Source: Aurantiacibacter marinus (GTDB taxonomy: Bacteria > Pseudomonadota > Alphaproteobacteria > Sphingomonadales > Sphingomonadaceae). Taken from it: DNA of 64,000 nt. Below are positions 46,442-55,859 of this stretch, in pieces. A program made the position numbers and the translations under genes. The stretch's first letter is position 1; every line of letters begins with the position of its first letter. Under the pieces are notes generated by a model. The model had not been told where the DNA came from. It saw only the letters and a list, made by a program, of their open reading frames with translations, and ran no database searches. The stretch covers positions 62,001-126,000 of the forward strand of contig NZ_LDCP01000004.1 of assembly GCF_001021555.1 (NCBI RefSeq). Reading direction: 5' to 3'.

Positions 46442-48376
46442 ATGATGCGAGACCTGGTTCAACGCCCAGAAGGCACCGCAAGCACCCATTGCACGGCGGA
46501 GCAATACGACGCGATGTACCGCCAGTCCCTCGCGAACCCTGACGCCTTCTGGCTGGAGCAAGCGCAGCGGCTGGACTGGTCTACTTTTCCGACCAAGGCT
46601 GGCGAATGGTCCTTCGATCCGGTGGACATTGCCTGGTATTCCGACGGCTCGCTGAACCTGTGCCACAACGCGGTGGACCGGCATCTGGCGGACAATGGCG
46701 ATACCGTCGCTTTCATATTCGAACCGGACAGTCCGGACAGCCCCTCGCGCAGCCTGACTTACCGCGAACTGCACAGCGAAGTCGTGCGCATGGCCAATGC
46801 ACTGAAAGCCATGGGTGTTACGAAGGGTGACCGCGTCACGCTGTATATGCCGATGATCGTGGAAGGGGCCGCAGCGATGCTGGCCTGCGCGCGCATTGGC
46901 GCGATCCACTCGGTCGTGTTCGGCGGCTTTTCGCCAGAGGCTCTGGCAGGCCGGATCGAAGGCTGCGAAAGTCGCTTTATCGTGACCGCCGATGAAGGTC
47001 TGCGCGGCACGAAGCGCGTGCCGCTGAAAGACAATATCGATGCTGCCATCGCGCTGCTCGATGCAAACTCGCCCGTCGATGGCGTGCTGGTCATCCGGCA
47101 TACCGGCGGCAAGATCGCCATGCAGGATGGCCGCGACCACTGGTATACGGATGTTGCCAGCGATGCCGATTGCCCGTGCGTGGAAATGCATGCGGAAGAC
47201 CCATTGTTCATCCTCTACACCAGCGGCTCCACCGGAAAGCCGAAGGGCGTGCTGCACACAACCGGCGGATACGCCGTGTGGGCGGCGGCAACTTTCTATT
47301 ACACTTTCGATTACCAGCCGGGCGAAGTCTTCTGGTGCAGCGCCGATATCGGCTGGGTCACCGGCCACAGCTATGTCACTTACGGCCCGCTGCTGAACGG
47401 CGGCACCAGCGTCATCTTTGAAGGCGTGCCCAATTATCCCGACCATGGCCGGTTCTGGGATGTGATCGACAGGCACAAGGTCAACATCTTCTACACCGCA
47501 CCCACCGCGATCCGTGCACTGATGCGCGAAGGCAATGACTGGGTCACGAGCCGCGACTTGTCCTCGCTCCGCCTGCTCGGCACCGTAGGAGAACCCATCA
47601 ATCCGGAGGCATGGCGCTGGTATTACGAAGTTGTCGGCAAAAGCAATTGTCCGATCGTCGACACATGGTGGCAGACGGAAACGGGCGGCCACATGATCAC
47701 CACCCTGCCTTATGCGCATGACATGAAGCCGGGCAGCGCGGGCAAGCCCTTCTTCGGAGTGCAGCCGCTGCTGGTTGATAATGAAGGCAATCCGCTGGAA
47801 GGGGCGGCGGACGGTAATCTGTGCATCACCCATAGTTGGCCGGGGCAGGCGCGCACGGTGTACGGCGATCATGACCGCTTTATCGAGGCATATTTCAGCA
47901 CCTTTCCGGGCCGCTATTTCACTGGCGACGGATGCAGGCGCGATGAGGATGGTTATTACTGGATCACAGGCCGCGTGGATGATGTGATCAACGTTTCAGG
48001 GCACCGCATGGGCACTGCCGAGGTTGAGAGCGCGCTGGTGCTGCATCCCAAGGTTTCAGAGGCGGCCGTCGTCGGCTTCCCGCATGATATCAAGGGCCAA
48101 GGCATCTATTGTTACGTGACGTTGATGGAAGGCGAAAACACCAGCGCCGCGTTGACGGCGGAATTGCGCCAATGGGTGCGCAAGGAAATCGGCCCCATCG
48201 CTACGCCGGACCACCTGCAATTCACCAGCGGCCTGCCTAAAACCCGCAGCGGCAAGATCATGCGCCGCATCTTGCGCAAGATTGCGGAGAATGATTACGG
48301 CGCTTTGGGTGATACTTCTACGCTGGCCGATCCCTCTCTGGTGGACCGTTTGATAGAGGGCCGGCAAAACCGCTGA
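46442..48376 (+). CDS. acs: Acetyl-CoA synthetase
   Basis: AMP-forming ligase activating acetate to acetyl-CoA. The 644-residue protein has the family length, the ATP/AMP loop [13 protein letters not shown] at about 257-269, the acetyl-pocket segment [13 protein letters not shown] at about 406-418 and the C-terminal regulatory lysine in [15 protein letters not shown] at about 600-614, target of acetylation in other bacteria. AAGAGGA precedes the adjacent ATGs at 46442 and 46445. It is monocistronic and convergent with an MFS gene 10 bp away. Confidence 0.95.
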   Translation: MMRDLVQRPEGTASTHCTAEQYDAMYRQSLANPDAFWLEQAQRLDWSTFPTKAGEWSFDPVDIAWYSDGSLNLCHNAVDRHLADNGDTVAFIFEPDSPDSPSRSLTYRELHSEVVRMANALKAMGVTKGDRVTLYMPMIVEGAAAMLACARIGAIHSVVFGGFSPEALAGRIEGCESRFIVTADEGLRGTKRVPLKDNIDAAIALLDANSPVDGVLVIRHTGGKIAMQDGRDHWYTDVASDADCPCVEMHAEDPLFILYTSGSTGKPKGVLHTTGGYAVWAAATFYYTFDYQPGEVFWCSADIGWVTGHSYVTYGPLLNGGTSVIFEGVPNYPDHGRFWDVIDRHKVNIFYTAPTAIRALMREGNDWVTSRDLSSLRLLGTVGEPINPEAWRWYYEVVGKSNCPIVDTWWQTETGGHMITTLPYAHDMKPGSAGKPFFGVQPLLVDNEGNPLEGAADGNLCITHSWPGQARTVYGDHDRFIEAYFSTFPGRYFTGDGCRRDEDGYYWITGRVDDVINVSGHRMGTAEVESALVLHPKVSEAAVVGFPHDIKGQGIYCYVTLMEGENTSAALTAELRQWVRKEIGPIATPDHLQFTSGLPKTRSGKIMRRILRKIAENDYGALGDTSTLADPSLVDRLIEGRQNR

Positions 48377-48386
48377 GCTTTTCCGC

Positions 48387-49697
48387 TCACCCCTGCTCGT
48401 GAACCCAGTCCTTGCGCAGGAACGGCCCGGCAAGCGCCATAAGCAATGCGGCGAGCACATACAGCACCAGCGCATAAAGCATCGAATAGCGTAAGGCTTC
48501 ATCACCATAAATGGGCTGAAGCAGGTCTGAAAAAGCTCCGAGCGCATAAATCCCGCCGCCAAGGCCGATGAGATTGTTGATCAGCAGGAACAGCGCAGAT
48601 GCCGTGGAGCGCGCCGCCGGCACCACCAAATGCTGGATCGCCGAGAGCACTGGCCCAAGCCAGACATAGGCGAGCGCTTGCGGCAGGAGGAACAGCAGGA
48701 AGGCAAACTGCGCGTCGCTGCTGGTAATGCCAGCCGCAAACAGAGGCGCACCAAGCAGGAACGCGATGCCGGGCAACCATGCAAAATAGGCGCGGTCGCG
48801 GCCTCCCAGCCGGTCCGCGATCAAGCCGCCTGCCATCACCCCGACAACTCCGCCGATAAGCAGCAGAGCGCCGAAGAATTGCGATGCCTGCACCAGATCA
48901 TAACCGAAGCTTCGGATCAGCAGGCTGGGTAGCCAGAAGGCTATGCCGTAGCCGAGCATGGACGATGTCGCTGCTCCGAATGAGAGCAACCAGAACGACG
49001 GCTTGTGGGCGAGAACGGCGGCGGTTTCTTTCAGCGTGGGCCGGATCGAAACCTCTGCCGTGGTATCTGCCACTCCGACTGCCAGAGGGGCGGATTTGGC
49101 CTTATCGCGCACCAGCAATTTGAAGATCGGCGCAATGATGACGCCGGACAATCCGACTGCGAAAAACGCCGTGCGCCAATCCACTGTCGCAGCAATGTAT
49201 CCGCCAACCAGCACGCCAAGGCCGGAGCCGATGGGAATGCCCAGCGAATAAACAGAAAGCGCTGTGGCCCGCTGCGAGCTGGGAAAATAGTCGCCGATCA
49301 GTGCGTAGGACGGGGCAACGCCGCCCGCCTCGCCAATACCGACACCCAGCCGGGCGAGGAATATCTGCCAGAAATTGGTCGCCAGACCGCACAGCGCGGT
49401 AAAGCCGCTCCATGCCGCCAGCGATACGGTAATGACCCAGCTACGGCTCGTGCGATCTGCCAGAGCCGCCAGAGGCACCGCCATCGTGGAATAGAGGAGC
49501 GCGAACGCAATCCCGCCCAGCAGCCCCATTTCGCCGTCGGACAATTGCAAATCGGCCTGAATCGGCGCGGCGAGGATCGACAGGATTTGCCGGTCTACGA
49601 AATTGAAGATGTAGACCACCAGCAGCATCAACAATACCGTGTTGCGGTTGGGATCGCCTTTGGCCGGGGCACCTACCGCTGCTTGGTCAGAGTTCAT
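48387..49697 (-). CDS. MFS transporter (spinster-like)
   Basis: A 436-residue, 12-helix major facilitator with the TM1 motif YIFNFVDRQILSIL at about 29-42 and ALADRTSRSWVI between TM2 and TM3, as in the spinster-like group common in sphingomonads. Its start overlaps the hydrolase stop by ATGA and it ends the TonB receptor-hydrolase-MFS operon. The three genes make a plausible outer-membrane uptake, hydrolysis, inner-membrane uptake chain; the substrate is unknown. Confidence 0.88.
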   Translation of the reverse strand: MNSDQAAVGAPAKGDPNRNTVLLMLLVVYIFNFVDRQILSILAAPIQADLQLSDGEMGLLGGIAFALLYSTMAVPLAALADRTSRSWVITVSLAAWSGFTALCGLATNFWQIFLARLGVGIGEAGGVAPSYALIGDYFPSSQRATALSVYSLGIPIGSGLGVLVGGYIAATVDWRTAFFAVGLSGVIIAPIFKLLVRDKAKSAPLAVGVADTTAEVSIRPTLKETAAVLAHKPSFWLLSFGAATSSMLGYGIAFWLPSLLIRSFGYDLVQASQFFGALLLIGGVVGVMAGGLIADRLGGRDRAYFAWLPGIAFLLGAPLFAAGITSSDAQFAFLLFLLPQALAYVWLGPVLSAIQHLVVPAARSTASALFLLINNLIGLGGGIYALGAFSDLLQPIYGDEALRYSMLYALVLYVLAALLMALAGPFLRKDWVHEQG

Positions 49698-50563
49698 CCG
49701 TAATGCTCCTTTAGGAAAGCCGTGATGCCCGAAAGCGCCGCTGGCTCATCCAGCATCGGAGCGTGGCCGCGATTGGGCACTTCTATGGCCGTGAATGGCC
49801 CCTGATGAAGCTCTTCCATCCGCCCTAGCGTACCCGGTGAAAGCAAGTCCGACAATGCACCGCGCACGGCAAGCACCGGCGTTTCGCCCAATGCCTGCCA
49901 TAGCGGCCACAAATCAGCCTGCGGAGTATCACCGATATCGGCAAACCCCTGCGCTATGGCCGGATCATAGGCGAAGGCTATGTGGCCATCAGGCAAGGTG
50001 CGGCAGGTTCGCTGCGCCCACTGCTGCCAATCGGCCTTAACGAAATCTGGAAAGGCAGTTGCATTGATTGCGGCGCAGGCCCCCGCTGCATCATCCCAGC
50101 TTTCGAAAGTCGTGCCCCCGCCGACATAGCCCGCGATACGTGCAAGCCCCTCCTCCGCCAGTTCCGGACCCACATCGTTGAAGATGATTGCCGGAAATGC
50201 ACTGGGTTGCATCGCATTCATCACCAGCGCGATCAGCCCGCCCATGGACGTGCCTATCAGCGCCGGGCTTTCAAGGCCCAGACTGCCGAGAAGCGCGAAC
50301 ATATCGCCGGCATAGATATCGGGTCGGTAGTTCGCCGGATCAGGATCGTCCTGCGACAGCCCCCGCCCTCGTTGATCGGGAACGATCAGCCGGTACTCGC
50401 TTGCCAGATGCACTGCCAGAGGCTCGAAATCTGCGCTGTTACGAGTCAGCCCGTGCATCATCAGCACGGGCTGACCCGCCCCCCCATAATCGCGCGCGAA
50501 CAATTCAAGCCGCCCGCACGCGCTGGTATAGCGATGCTCAACGTAATCCGTCACGCCGTCCAT
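49694..50563 (-). CDS. Alpha/beta-hydrolase fold enzyme
   Basis: A 289-residue serine hydrolase with oxyanion region MMHGLTRNSADFEPLA at about 35-50, nucleophile elbow GTSMGG near 103-108, acidic residue in AVRGALSDLLSP and catalytic His in NRGHAPMLDEP near 267-277. The ATG at 50563 (AGGAA just before) is chosen over a TTG inside the receptor gene. It may cleave an ester or lactone entering through the upstream TonB receptor; there is no signal peptide, so it acts in the cytoplasm. Confidence 0.88.
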   Translation of the reverse strand: MDGVTDYVEHRYTSACGRLELFARDYGGAGQPVLMMHGLTRNSADFEPLAVHLASEYRLIVPDQRGRGLSQDDPDPANYRPDIYAGDMFALLGSLGLESPALIGTSMGGLIALVMNAMQPSAFPAIIFNDVGPELAEEGLARIAGYVGGGTTFESWDDAAGACAAINATAFPDFVKADWQQWAQRTCRTLPDGHIAFAYDPAIAQGFADIGDTPQADLWPLWQALGETPVLAVRGALSDLLSPGTLGRMEELHQGPFTAIEVPNRGHAPMLDEPAALSGITAFLKEHYG

Positions 50564-50585
50564 TTCCTGTCCGCCGCGCAGGCGA

Positions 50586-52937
50586 TCAGAATTCAATGGT
50601 AGCGGTGACGTAGACCTGGCGCGGATTGCCGTAGAATGCCGTCAACGTGCCTTCTGTCCCGAGGTTCGGTGTTGGCTGCCCGCCGGTCAGCACCGGCTCG
50701 CCGGTCACCGGATTGATCGCGATGAACGTATAGCCCGATGTGCGATACTCCTTGTCGGTCAGATTCCTGCCGTAAAGGCCCAGGCTCCAACCGCTGTCGT
50801 CATTGTAGACAATACTGGCATCGACAAGCGCATAGCCGCCTTGGTCGAGGAACGGGTTGGCGATCTCGAACTGCGTGGTGGAACTGCGGAAAGACACCGT
50901 GCTTCCCAGATACAGCTCTCCATTGCCGACCGGAGTGCTGTAACCCAGCGTCGCGCTGCCGCTCCATTCCGGTGTATTCTGCACTTCGCGGAATTCCGAC
51001 ACTTCGGTGGGCGTGCGGCCGATATCGGTGATGAACTGCGTGTATTCCGCATCGATCCAGCCGAGCGATCCGATGAAGCGTAGTTCATCACCAGAACCGA
51101 GAAGGTCGCGCGCCAGACGGGCATTGGTTTCCAGCTCCAGCCCCATGAACTCGGCGGCACCAGCATTGGAGACAACACCGCAGAACGATGGAGCGCCGTT
51201 GTCGGTACAAGCGACTGAACCCGGGATCTGGACATCTGTATAATCGGCGTAAAAGCCAGCCAGCGCGATATAGACGGCATCATCCAGCAAACTGCCCTTG
51301 TAGCCGACTTCGTAGCTGTCGACCGATTCCGGTGCGAAGCTCAGGAAGTCGGCGACTTCCGCGTCGGTTGGCGAGCCGGGAGTTGCCGCAGGGGCGTTCA
51401 GCCCGACACCGCGCGGATCGAACCCACCGCCTTTGAAGCCTTGGGAGAAACTCGCGTAAATATTGTGGTCCGGTGTCGGCTGATAGCTGAGCGAGACGCG
51501 CGGAGTGAACTTGTTGAAATTCTCCGACCCGTCAAAATCGGTGCTCGGCCCAGCGCCAAAGAACGGGGTGCCCGGGCCGCCGAATACCGGGGAACCCCCG
51601 CCCTGGTAATTCTGGCGCAGAATGGTCGCGGAGCGTTCATCCCAAGTGTAGCGGCCACCGACAGACAGGCTGAGTTGATCGGTAATGTCATAGGTAAAAT
51701 CGCCGAAGACAGCGTAGGTCTCGGTATCGACATTGGCCTGCGTGAACGCGGTAAAGCCGCCGAATGTGGTGAACAGGCGCACATCGAACTGCGTATCGGC
51801 AGCGGCATTCAGATAGTACCCGCCGAGCAGGCCGGTGAAACGCCCGCCATCGTCCCAGATCAGCTGCAACTCCTGGCTTGTCTGCTCGTTATTGTAAAAC
51901 GCCGGCACATCCAGGTCGACCGCAGGCAAAGCATCGAAATCAATTGGCGATGCGCTCTGGTCGGCGCGGTATGCGGTGATGGACCGCAAGGTCAGCGCGT
52001 CTGACAGGTCGATGCGGGCATTGATCGCAATGCCATATGCTTCCACGTCCTGATCAGGATCGACAAGCCCGCCGCGCGTGTCGAACACATTGTCCAGCAC
52101 AGGCGCCCCCGATGCTACGCCGGGGATCAGGCGATGGCCGCCGCGCGCATTGCTGAGGTCGTGCGTGTAATCGCCGGAAATGCGCAGCAGATATGACTCG
52201 CCATTGCCGCCGACTTCGATCGTGCCGCGCGCAGCCCAGATGTCCTTGTTATAATTGTCCTCACCCGTGGTCAGGTTTTCACCAAAACCGCCGCGTGACA
52301 GGCGTGCCACCGAAGCGCCGACACGGACCGGATCGGCGATAGGGGCGGACACGGTTACCACACCTTCAGCGCGGTCAAAAGTTCCGTACGTCCCACGCAG
52401 CCGGACGCTGAATTCATCGGGCAATTCGCGGGTGACATATTTTACCGCGCCGCCAATCGTATTGCGGCCATACAGCGTGCCCTGCGGACCACGCAGCACT
52501 TCAATCCGCTCGACATCATAGATATCCAGCACGGCGGCTTGCGGGCGGTTCAGGTAAACATCGTCCAGATAAATGCCGACGCCCTGCTCAAAGCCGGAAA
52601 CCGGATCTTGCTGCCCGATGCCGCGAATGAAGGCGGACAAGGTGGAGTTGGTGCCGCGCGATTCTTCCAGCGTGGTGTTGGGCGTGATCTGCGCAATATC
52701 AGTGATGTCGACCGAACCACGGCGTTGCAATTCCTCCGCGCCAAAGCTGCTGACGGCGACAGGCACATCGAGCAAGCGCTCTTCCCGGCGGCGAGCAGTG
52801 ACGACGATAGAACCGCCACTGGCCTCCTCGGCTTGCACTTCATCAGGACCACCCTGTTGTTGCGCATGCGCTGGCACGGCCAAGGCACAAAGGACCAGCG
52901 CGGAGGCAGCGGACTGCCGCAGAAAGGCTTTCGACAT
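50586..52937 (-). CDS. TonB-dependent receptor of the catabolic region
   Basis: A 783-residue receptor with signal peptide ending AHAQ (about 25), TonB-box-like segment SIVVTARRREERLLDVPVAV (about 43-62), plug with VLRGPQGTLYGRNTIGGAV, and barrel ending YVTATIEF. This FecA/sphingomonad type is frequent near genes for aromatic, terpenoid or steroid degradation. GGGAGAG precedes the ATG; the TTG one codon earlier is less likely. It is divergent from a TetR regulator. Confidence 0.92.
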   Translation of the reverse strand: MSKAFLRQSAASALVLCALAVPAHAQQQGGPDEVQAEEASGGSIVVTARRREERLLDVPVAVSSFGAEELQRRGSVDITDIAQITPNTTLEESRGTNSTLSAFIRGIGQQDPVSGFEQGVGIYLDDVYLNRPQAAVLDIYDVERIEVLRGPQGTLYGRNTIGGAVKYVTRELPDEFSVRLRGTYGTFDRAEGVVTVSAPIADPVRVGASVARLSRGGFGENLTTGEDNYNKDIWAARGTIEVGGNGESYLLRISGDYTHDLSNARGGHRLIPGVASGAPVLDNVFDTRGGLVDPDQDVEAYGIAINARIDLSDALTLRSITAYRADQSASPIDFDALPAVDLDVPAFYNNEQTSQELQLIWDDGGRFTGLLGGYYLNAAADTQFDVRLFTTFGGFTAFTQANVDTETYAVFGDFTYDITDQLSLSVGGRYTWDERSATILRQNYQGGGSPVFGGPGTPFFGAGPSTDFDGSENFNKFTPRVSLSYQPTPDHNIYASFSQGFKGGGFDPRGVGLNAPAATPGSPTDAEVADFLSFAPESVDSYEVGYKGSLLDDAVYIALAGFYADYTDVQIPGSVACTDNGAPSFCGVVSNAGAAEFMGLELETNARLARDLLGSGDELRFIGSLGWIDAEYTQFITDIGRTPTEVSEFREVQNTPEWSGSATLGYSTPVGNGELYLGSTVSFRSSTTQFEIANPFLDQGGYALVDASIVYNDDSGWSLGLYGRNLTDKEYRTSGYTFIAINPVTGEPVLTGGQPTPNLGTEGTLTAFYGNPRQVYVTATIEF

Positions 52938-52979
52938 CAATTCTCTCCCAGAGACTTCTTATTGTTGGATCGCCTGATA

Positions 52980-53002
52980 TTGAAACATGAACCACCTTTC
53001 AA
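52980..53002. promoter_or_regulatory. Inverted repeat in the receptor/TetR divergent promoter region
   Basis: TTGAAA-N11-TTTCAA lies midway between the start codons of the TonB receptor (52937) and the TetR gene (53047), as expected for a TetR operator. Each arm could also serve as a -35-like element. Confidence 0.4.
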
Positions 53003-53046
53003 CTTTAATCTTTGCACCTCGCTGCAATTCGGGTTAGCACCGTGTC

Positions 53047-53673
53047 ATGGCCGCAACACAGAGCAACGATCCGGGAGACCACGCCAAAGTACCGCGCACC
53101 GCGCGCGGCCGGGAAACACTGCGCAAATTGCTTGATGCAGCAGCGCTGGAGTTTGGCGAAAAGGGATTCCACGAAGCCTCCATCAGCGGGATAACGCGCC
53201 GCGCAGGCACCGCGCTGGGCAGTTTCTACACCTATTTCGAGAGCAAGGACGCGATCTTCCGGGCGCTGGTGAAAGACATGAGCGCGCAGGTTGCGCGGCA
53301 AGTAGGGGAAGCAGTTGCGCCGGAAACGGCCGCGTTCGATATCGAGCGCGCCGCGCTGCATTCCTTCCTGGATTTTGCCCGAGAGCATAAGGAAATCTAC
53401 CGCATCATTGATGAAGCAGAATTCGTCGATCCGACAAGTTTCCGGCAGCACTATGAAACAACCGCCGTCCGCATCCTCGATCGTTTGCACAAGGGCGAAG
53501 CAGACGGGGAATTTCGTGACGGTATGGAAGAAGCGCACGCCTGGGCGCTGATGGGCATGAACGTCTTCCTCGGACTGCGGTTTTCAGTCTGGTCGGAAAG
53601 CTGCGATGCGGAGCGGATCGCGGGCCTCGCCAACGACATGCTGAGGTCCGGCATTGGCCGCAGCGGCGACTGA
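53047..53673 (+). CDS. TetR-family regulator of the catabolic region
   Basis: A 208-residue regulator with HTH LLDAAALEFGEKGFHEASIS and AGTALGSFYTYFESKDAIF (about 28-73) and a C-terminal ligand domain resembling regulators of acyl-CoA or phenylacetyl-CoA pathways (FLDFAREHKEIYRIIDEAEF). It is divergent from the TonB receptor, so receptor, hydrolase and MFS are likely targets. Confidence 0.9.
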   Translation: MAATQSNDPGDHAKVPRTARGRETLRKLLDAAALEFGEKGFHEASISGITRRAGTALGSFYTYFESKDAIFRALVKDMSAQVARQVGEAVAPETAAFDIERAALHSFLDFAREHKEIYRIIDEAEFVDPTSFRQHYETTAVRILDRLHKGEADGEFRDGMEEAHAWALMGMNVFLGLRFSVWSESCDAERIAGLANDMLRSGIGRSGD

Positions 53674-53681
53674 TCGGCGGC

Positions 53682-54383
53682 TTAGCGCGCCATCGCCAGC
53701 AGCGCTGGACGGTCGATAATCTCGACGGCGCGCCGGTTGGGCAACGCAATGACGCCTGAGCGGTTGAGCGCCATCATCTGACGGCTGACAGTCTCTATTG
53801 TAAGGCCCAGCACATCGCCGATCTGTTGCCGCGAAAACGGAAGATCAAACCCTTTGAGTGGTTGCGGATTGGCCCCGCCTTCGCAATCGGCAGGGGCCAG
53901 CCTTTCAGACATTTCGAGCAGGAAAGTCGCGACCTTCTCCTGAGCATTCTTGCGCGACAGCAACAGCATCCAGCGCCGCGTCCGGTCAAGTTCTGTCAGT
54001 GTACGTTCCAGCAATTTGTGTTCAAGCCTGGGATGCTCGCCCGCAAACCTGTCAAAATCAGACCGCGCGAACACACACACTTCCGCATCGGTCAGGGCGG
54101 TTACCGTGTATTCGGTCGATCGCCCGAAAGGGCGGCCAATGAAATCAGCCGGATAGACAACCCCGACAATCTGCTCTCGGCCATCCTCTGTGCCAGCGCT
54201 CAGCTTCAGCAGGCCGCTAATCACATTGGCGACGAGCACAGAATCTTCGCCTTCCCAAACTAGCGATTCGCCAGGTGCAAGCTTGCGCTGGCGGCCGATA
54301 GTACTGAGCAGCGCAATCTCTCCTGCATCAAGGCCGGAACAGATCGCAGTGTTGCGTACCACGCATGTGTCGCAGGATGACAT
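53682..54383 (-). CDS. fnrL: Crp/Fnr-family oxygen regulator, FnrL-type
   Basis: A 233-residue regulator with Cys4, Cys7 and Cys15 at the N-terminus (SCDTCVVRNTAIC) and Cys103, a set able to ligate a 4Fe-4S cluster as in Fnr/FnrL. The cAMP-binding-like barrel (about 25-120), dimer helix (LDRTRRWMLLLSRKNAQEKV) and C-terminal HTH with FSRQQIGDVLGLTIETVSRQ follow. In purple bacteria FnrL controls anaerobic and tetrapyrrole genes including hemA, so it may act on the photosynthesis genes 44 kb away; that link is inference. It is convergent with the TetR gene. Confidence 0.88.
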   Translation of the reverse strand: MSSCDTCVVRNTAICSGLDAGEIALLSTIGRQRKLAPGESLVWEGEDSVLVANVISGLLKLSAGTEDGREQIVGVVYPADFIGRPFGRSTEYTVTALTDAEVCVFARSDFDRFAGEHPRLEHKLLERTLTELDRTRRWMLLLSRKNAQEKVATFLLEMSERLAPADCEGGANPQPLKGFDLPFSRQQIGDVLGLTIETVSRQMMALNRSGVIALPNRRAVEIIDRPALLAMAR

Positions 54384-54425
54384 AAGTCATGCCTTACCAG
54401 CGATACAGGCTTGCCTCAAACGTAA

Positions 54426-54439
54426 TTGATCAATCGCAA
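54426..54439. promoter_or_regulatory. FNR-box-like sequence upstream of the fnrL-type gene
   Basis: TTGATCAATCGCAA has the TTGAT-N4-ATCAA pattern with 8 of 10 positions matching, about 43 bp before the regulator start and overlapping the end of the thiolase gene. It may give autoregulation. Confidence 0.4.
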
Positions 54440-55611
54440 TTTTCGATGACCAGCGCGATGCCCTGCCCGCCGCCGATGCACATGGTAATCAGGCCATACT
54501 TGCCCCCGATCCGTTTCAGCTCATACATGCATTTGACCGTCAGAATTGCGCCCGTCGCTCCTACAGGATGACCCAGAGATACGCCCGAGCCGTTGGGATT
54601 GGTCTTTGCCGGATCAAAGCCCAGCTGCTTCGCCACGCCGCAAGCCTGCGCTGCAAATGCCTCGTTGCTTTCGATCACGTCGATATCATCGAGAGAGACG
54701 CCAGCACGCTCCAATGCGATCGGAACGGCATGCACCGGGCCAAGGCCCATCACTTCAGGATCGACCCCTGCGTGGCCCCAGCCAAGGATCTTGGCCATCG
54801 GCTTCAGGCCTTGTTCGTCGACTGCTTTGCCGCTTGCTAGCACCACAGCCGCCGCCCCGTCATTGATGCCGCTGGCATTGCCGGCGGTAACGGTGCCGTC
54901 TTTCTTGAACACAGGTCGCAGGCCTGCCATCGATTCCATCGTAGCATCGGCGCGGACATGTTCATCGGTATCGAAATGCGTCACGCCCTTGCGCGATTGG
55001 ATTTCGACCGCGACGATCTGATCCTTGAAGTACCCTTGCTCGGTCGCATTCGCCGCACGCTTGTGGCTTTCGACCGCCAGCGCGTCCTGCTCTTCACGGC
55101 TGATGGACAGGCGCTCGGCCACATTTTCTGCGGTGATGCCCATGTGGAAATTCTCGAACGGATCGTGCAGCGCGCCCAGCATCCCGTCCTGCAAAGTCAA
55201 ATCACCCAGCTTCGTGCCGTAGCGCGCGCCGTTCGTCATGTGCGGAGCGTGAGACATCACCTCCGCCCCAGCCCCGATCGCGAAATCGCACTCACCCAGC
55301 GCAATCGCCTGCGAGACAGAAACAATTGCCTGCAAGCCCGATCCGCACAGCCGGTTCACATTCATAGCCGTGCTTTCAACGGGAATTCCGGCATTTACCG
55401 AGGCAACCCGGCTGACATAGGCATCGGAAGGCTGGGTCGGGATCACAATGCCCATGGCAGTCTGCGAGATTTTTGCAGGAGCCACTCCGGCACGCTCCAG
55501 CGCTTCCTTGATCACGATCGTGCCAAGCTCTGCCGGGCGAAATTTCGCGAGCGTTCCGCCAAAAGTGCCGATGGCCGTGCGGGCGCCGGAGAGAATATAG
55601 ATGTCTTGCAT
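54430..55611 (-). CDS. Acetyl-CoA acetyltransferase (thiolase)
   Basis: A 393-residue thiolase II-type enzyme interconverting acetoacetyl-CoA and acetyl-CoA, or cleaving 3-ketoacyl-CoA. Active-site residues are visible: nucleophilic Cys in NRLCGSGLQ (about 86-94), His in SLGHPVGATGA (about 348-358) and Cys in MCIGGGQG (about 377-384). It is divergent from the Rieske oxygenase gene and could end the pathway encoded around it or serve polyhydroxybutyrate synthesis. Confidence 0.93.
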   Translation of the reverse strand: MQDIYILSGARTAIGTFGGTLAKFRPAELGTIVIKEALERAGVAPAKISQTAMGIVIPTQPSDAYVSRVASVNAGIPVESTAMNVNRLCGSGLQAIVSVSQAIALGECDFAIGAGAEVMSHAPHMTNGARYGTKLGDLTLQDGMLGALHDPFENFHMGITAENVAERLSISREEQDALAVESHKRAANATEQGYFKDQIVAVEIQSRKGVTHFDTDEHVRADATMESMAGLRPVFKKDGTVTAGNASGINDGAAAVVLASGKAVDEQGLKPMAKILGWGHAGVDPEVMGLGPVHAVPIALERAGVSLDDIDVIESNEAFAAQACGVAKQLGFDPAKTNPNGSGVSLGHPVGATGAILTVKCMYELKRIGGKYGLITMCIGGGQGIALVIENCD

Positions 55612-55859
55612 TGTCAGGGTCCACTGCCTTGGGTTGTCTTCAAATCAGCGCATGAGCTAAGTTGCTCTTTGCAATATCGGGTCGGCGCTTCCTAGAACCG
55701 CGCCATTCTAAGGCCAAGCTGCGATTAGCCGCTATCCTCTTGGTTCAGCCTATCATGCCTCTTGGTGATGGCCCATATACAAGGCAATAAAAAAACATTC
55801 ATGATTGTTTTATCCGTTAGCCGCGTTATGGTCATTAACCCAAGCTGGAGGATGCGAAA
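55612..55859. other. Divergent region between thiolase and Rieske oxygenase genes
   Basis: A 248-bp region without a gene. It contains the near-palindromic site described at 55794-55809 and an A-run just before it. No other element was identified. Confidence 0.5.
55794..55809. promoter_or_regulatory. Operator-like site before the Rieske oxygenase gene
   Basis: AACATTCATGATTGTT is palindromic except for one mismatched symmetric base pair (the fifth and twelfth bases, T and T), centred on CATG, about 58 bp before the start codon. The right 12 bases CATGATTGTTTT recur exactly in the VOC/MaoC promoter region. Confidence 0.55.

Noticed and set aside
46364-47872. Minus-strand open frame of 502 codons
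   Set aside because: Antisense to acetyl-CoA synthetase; high GC codon bias of the real gene keeps this frame open.
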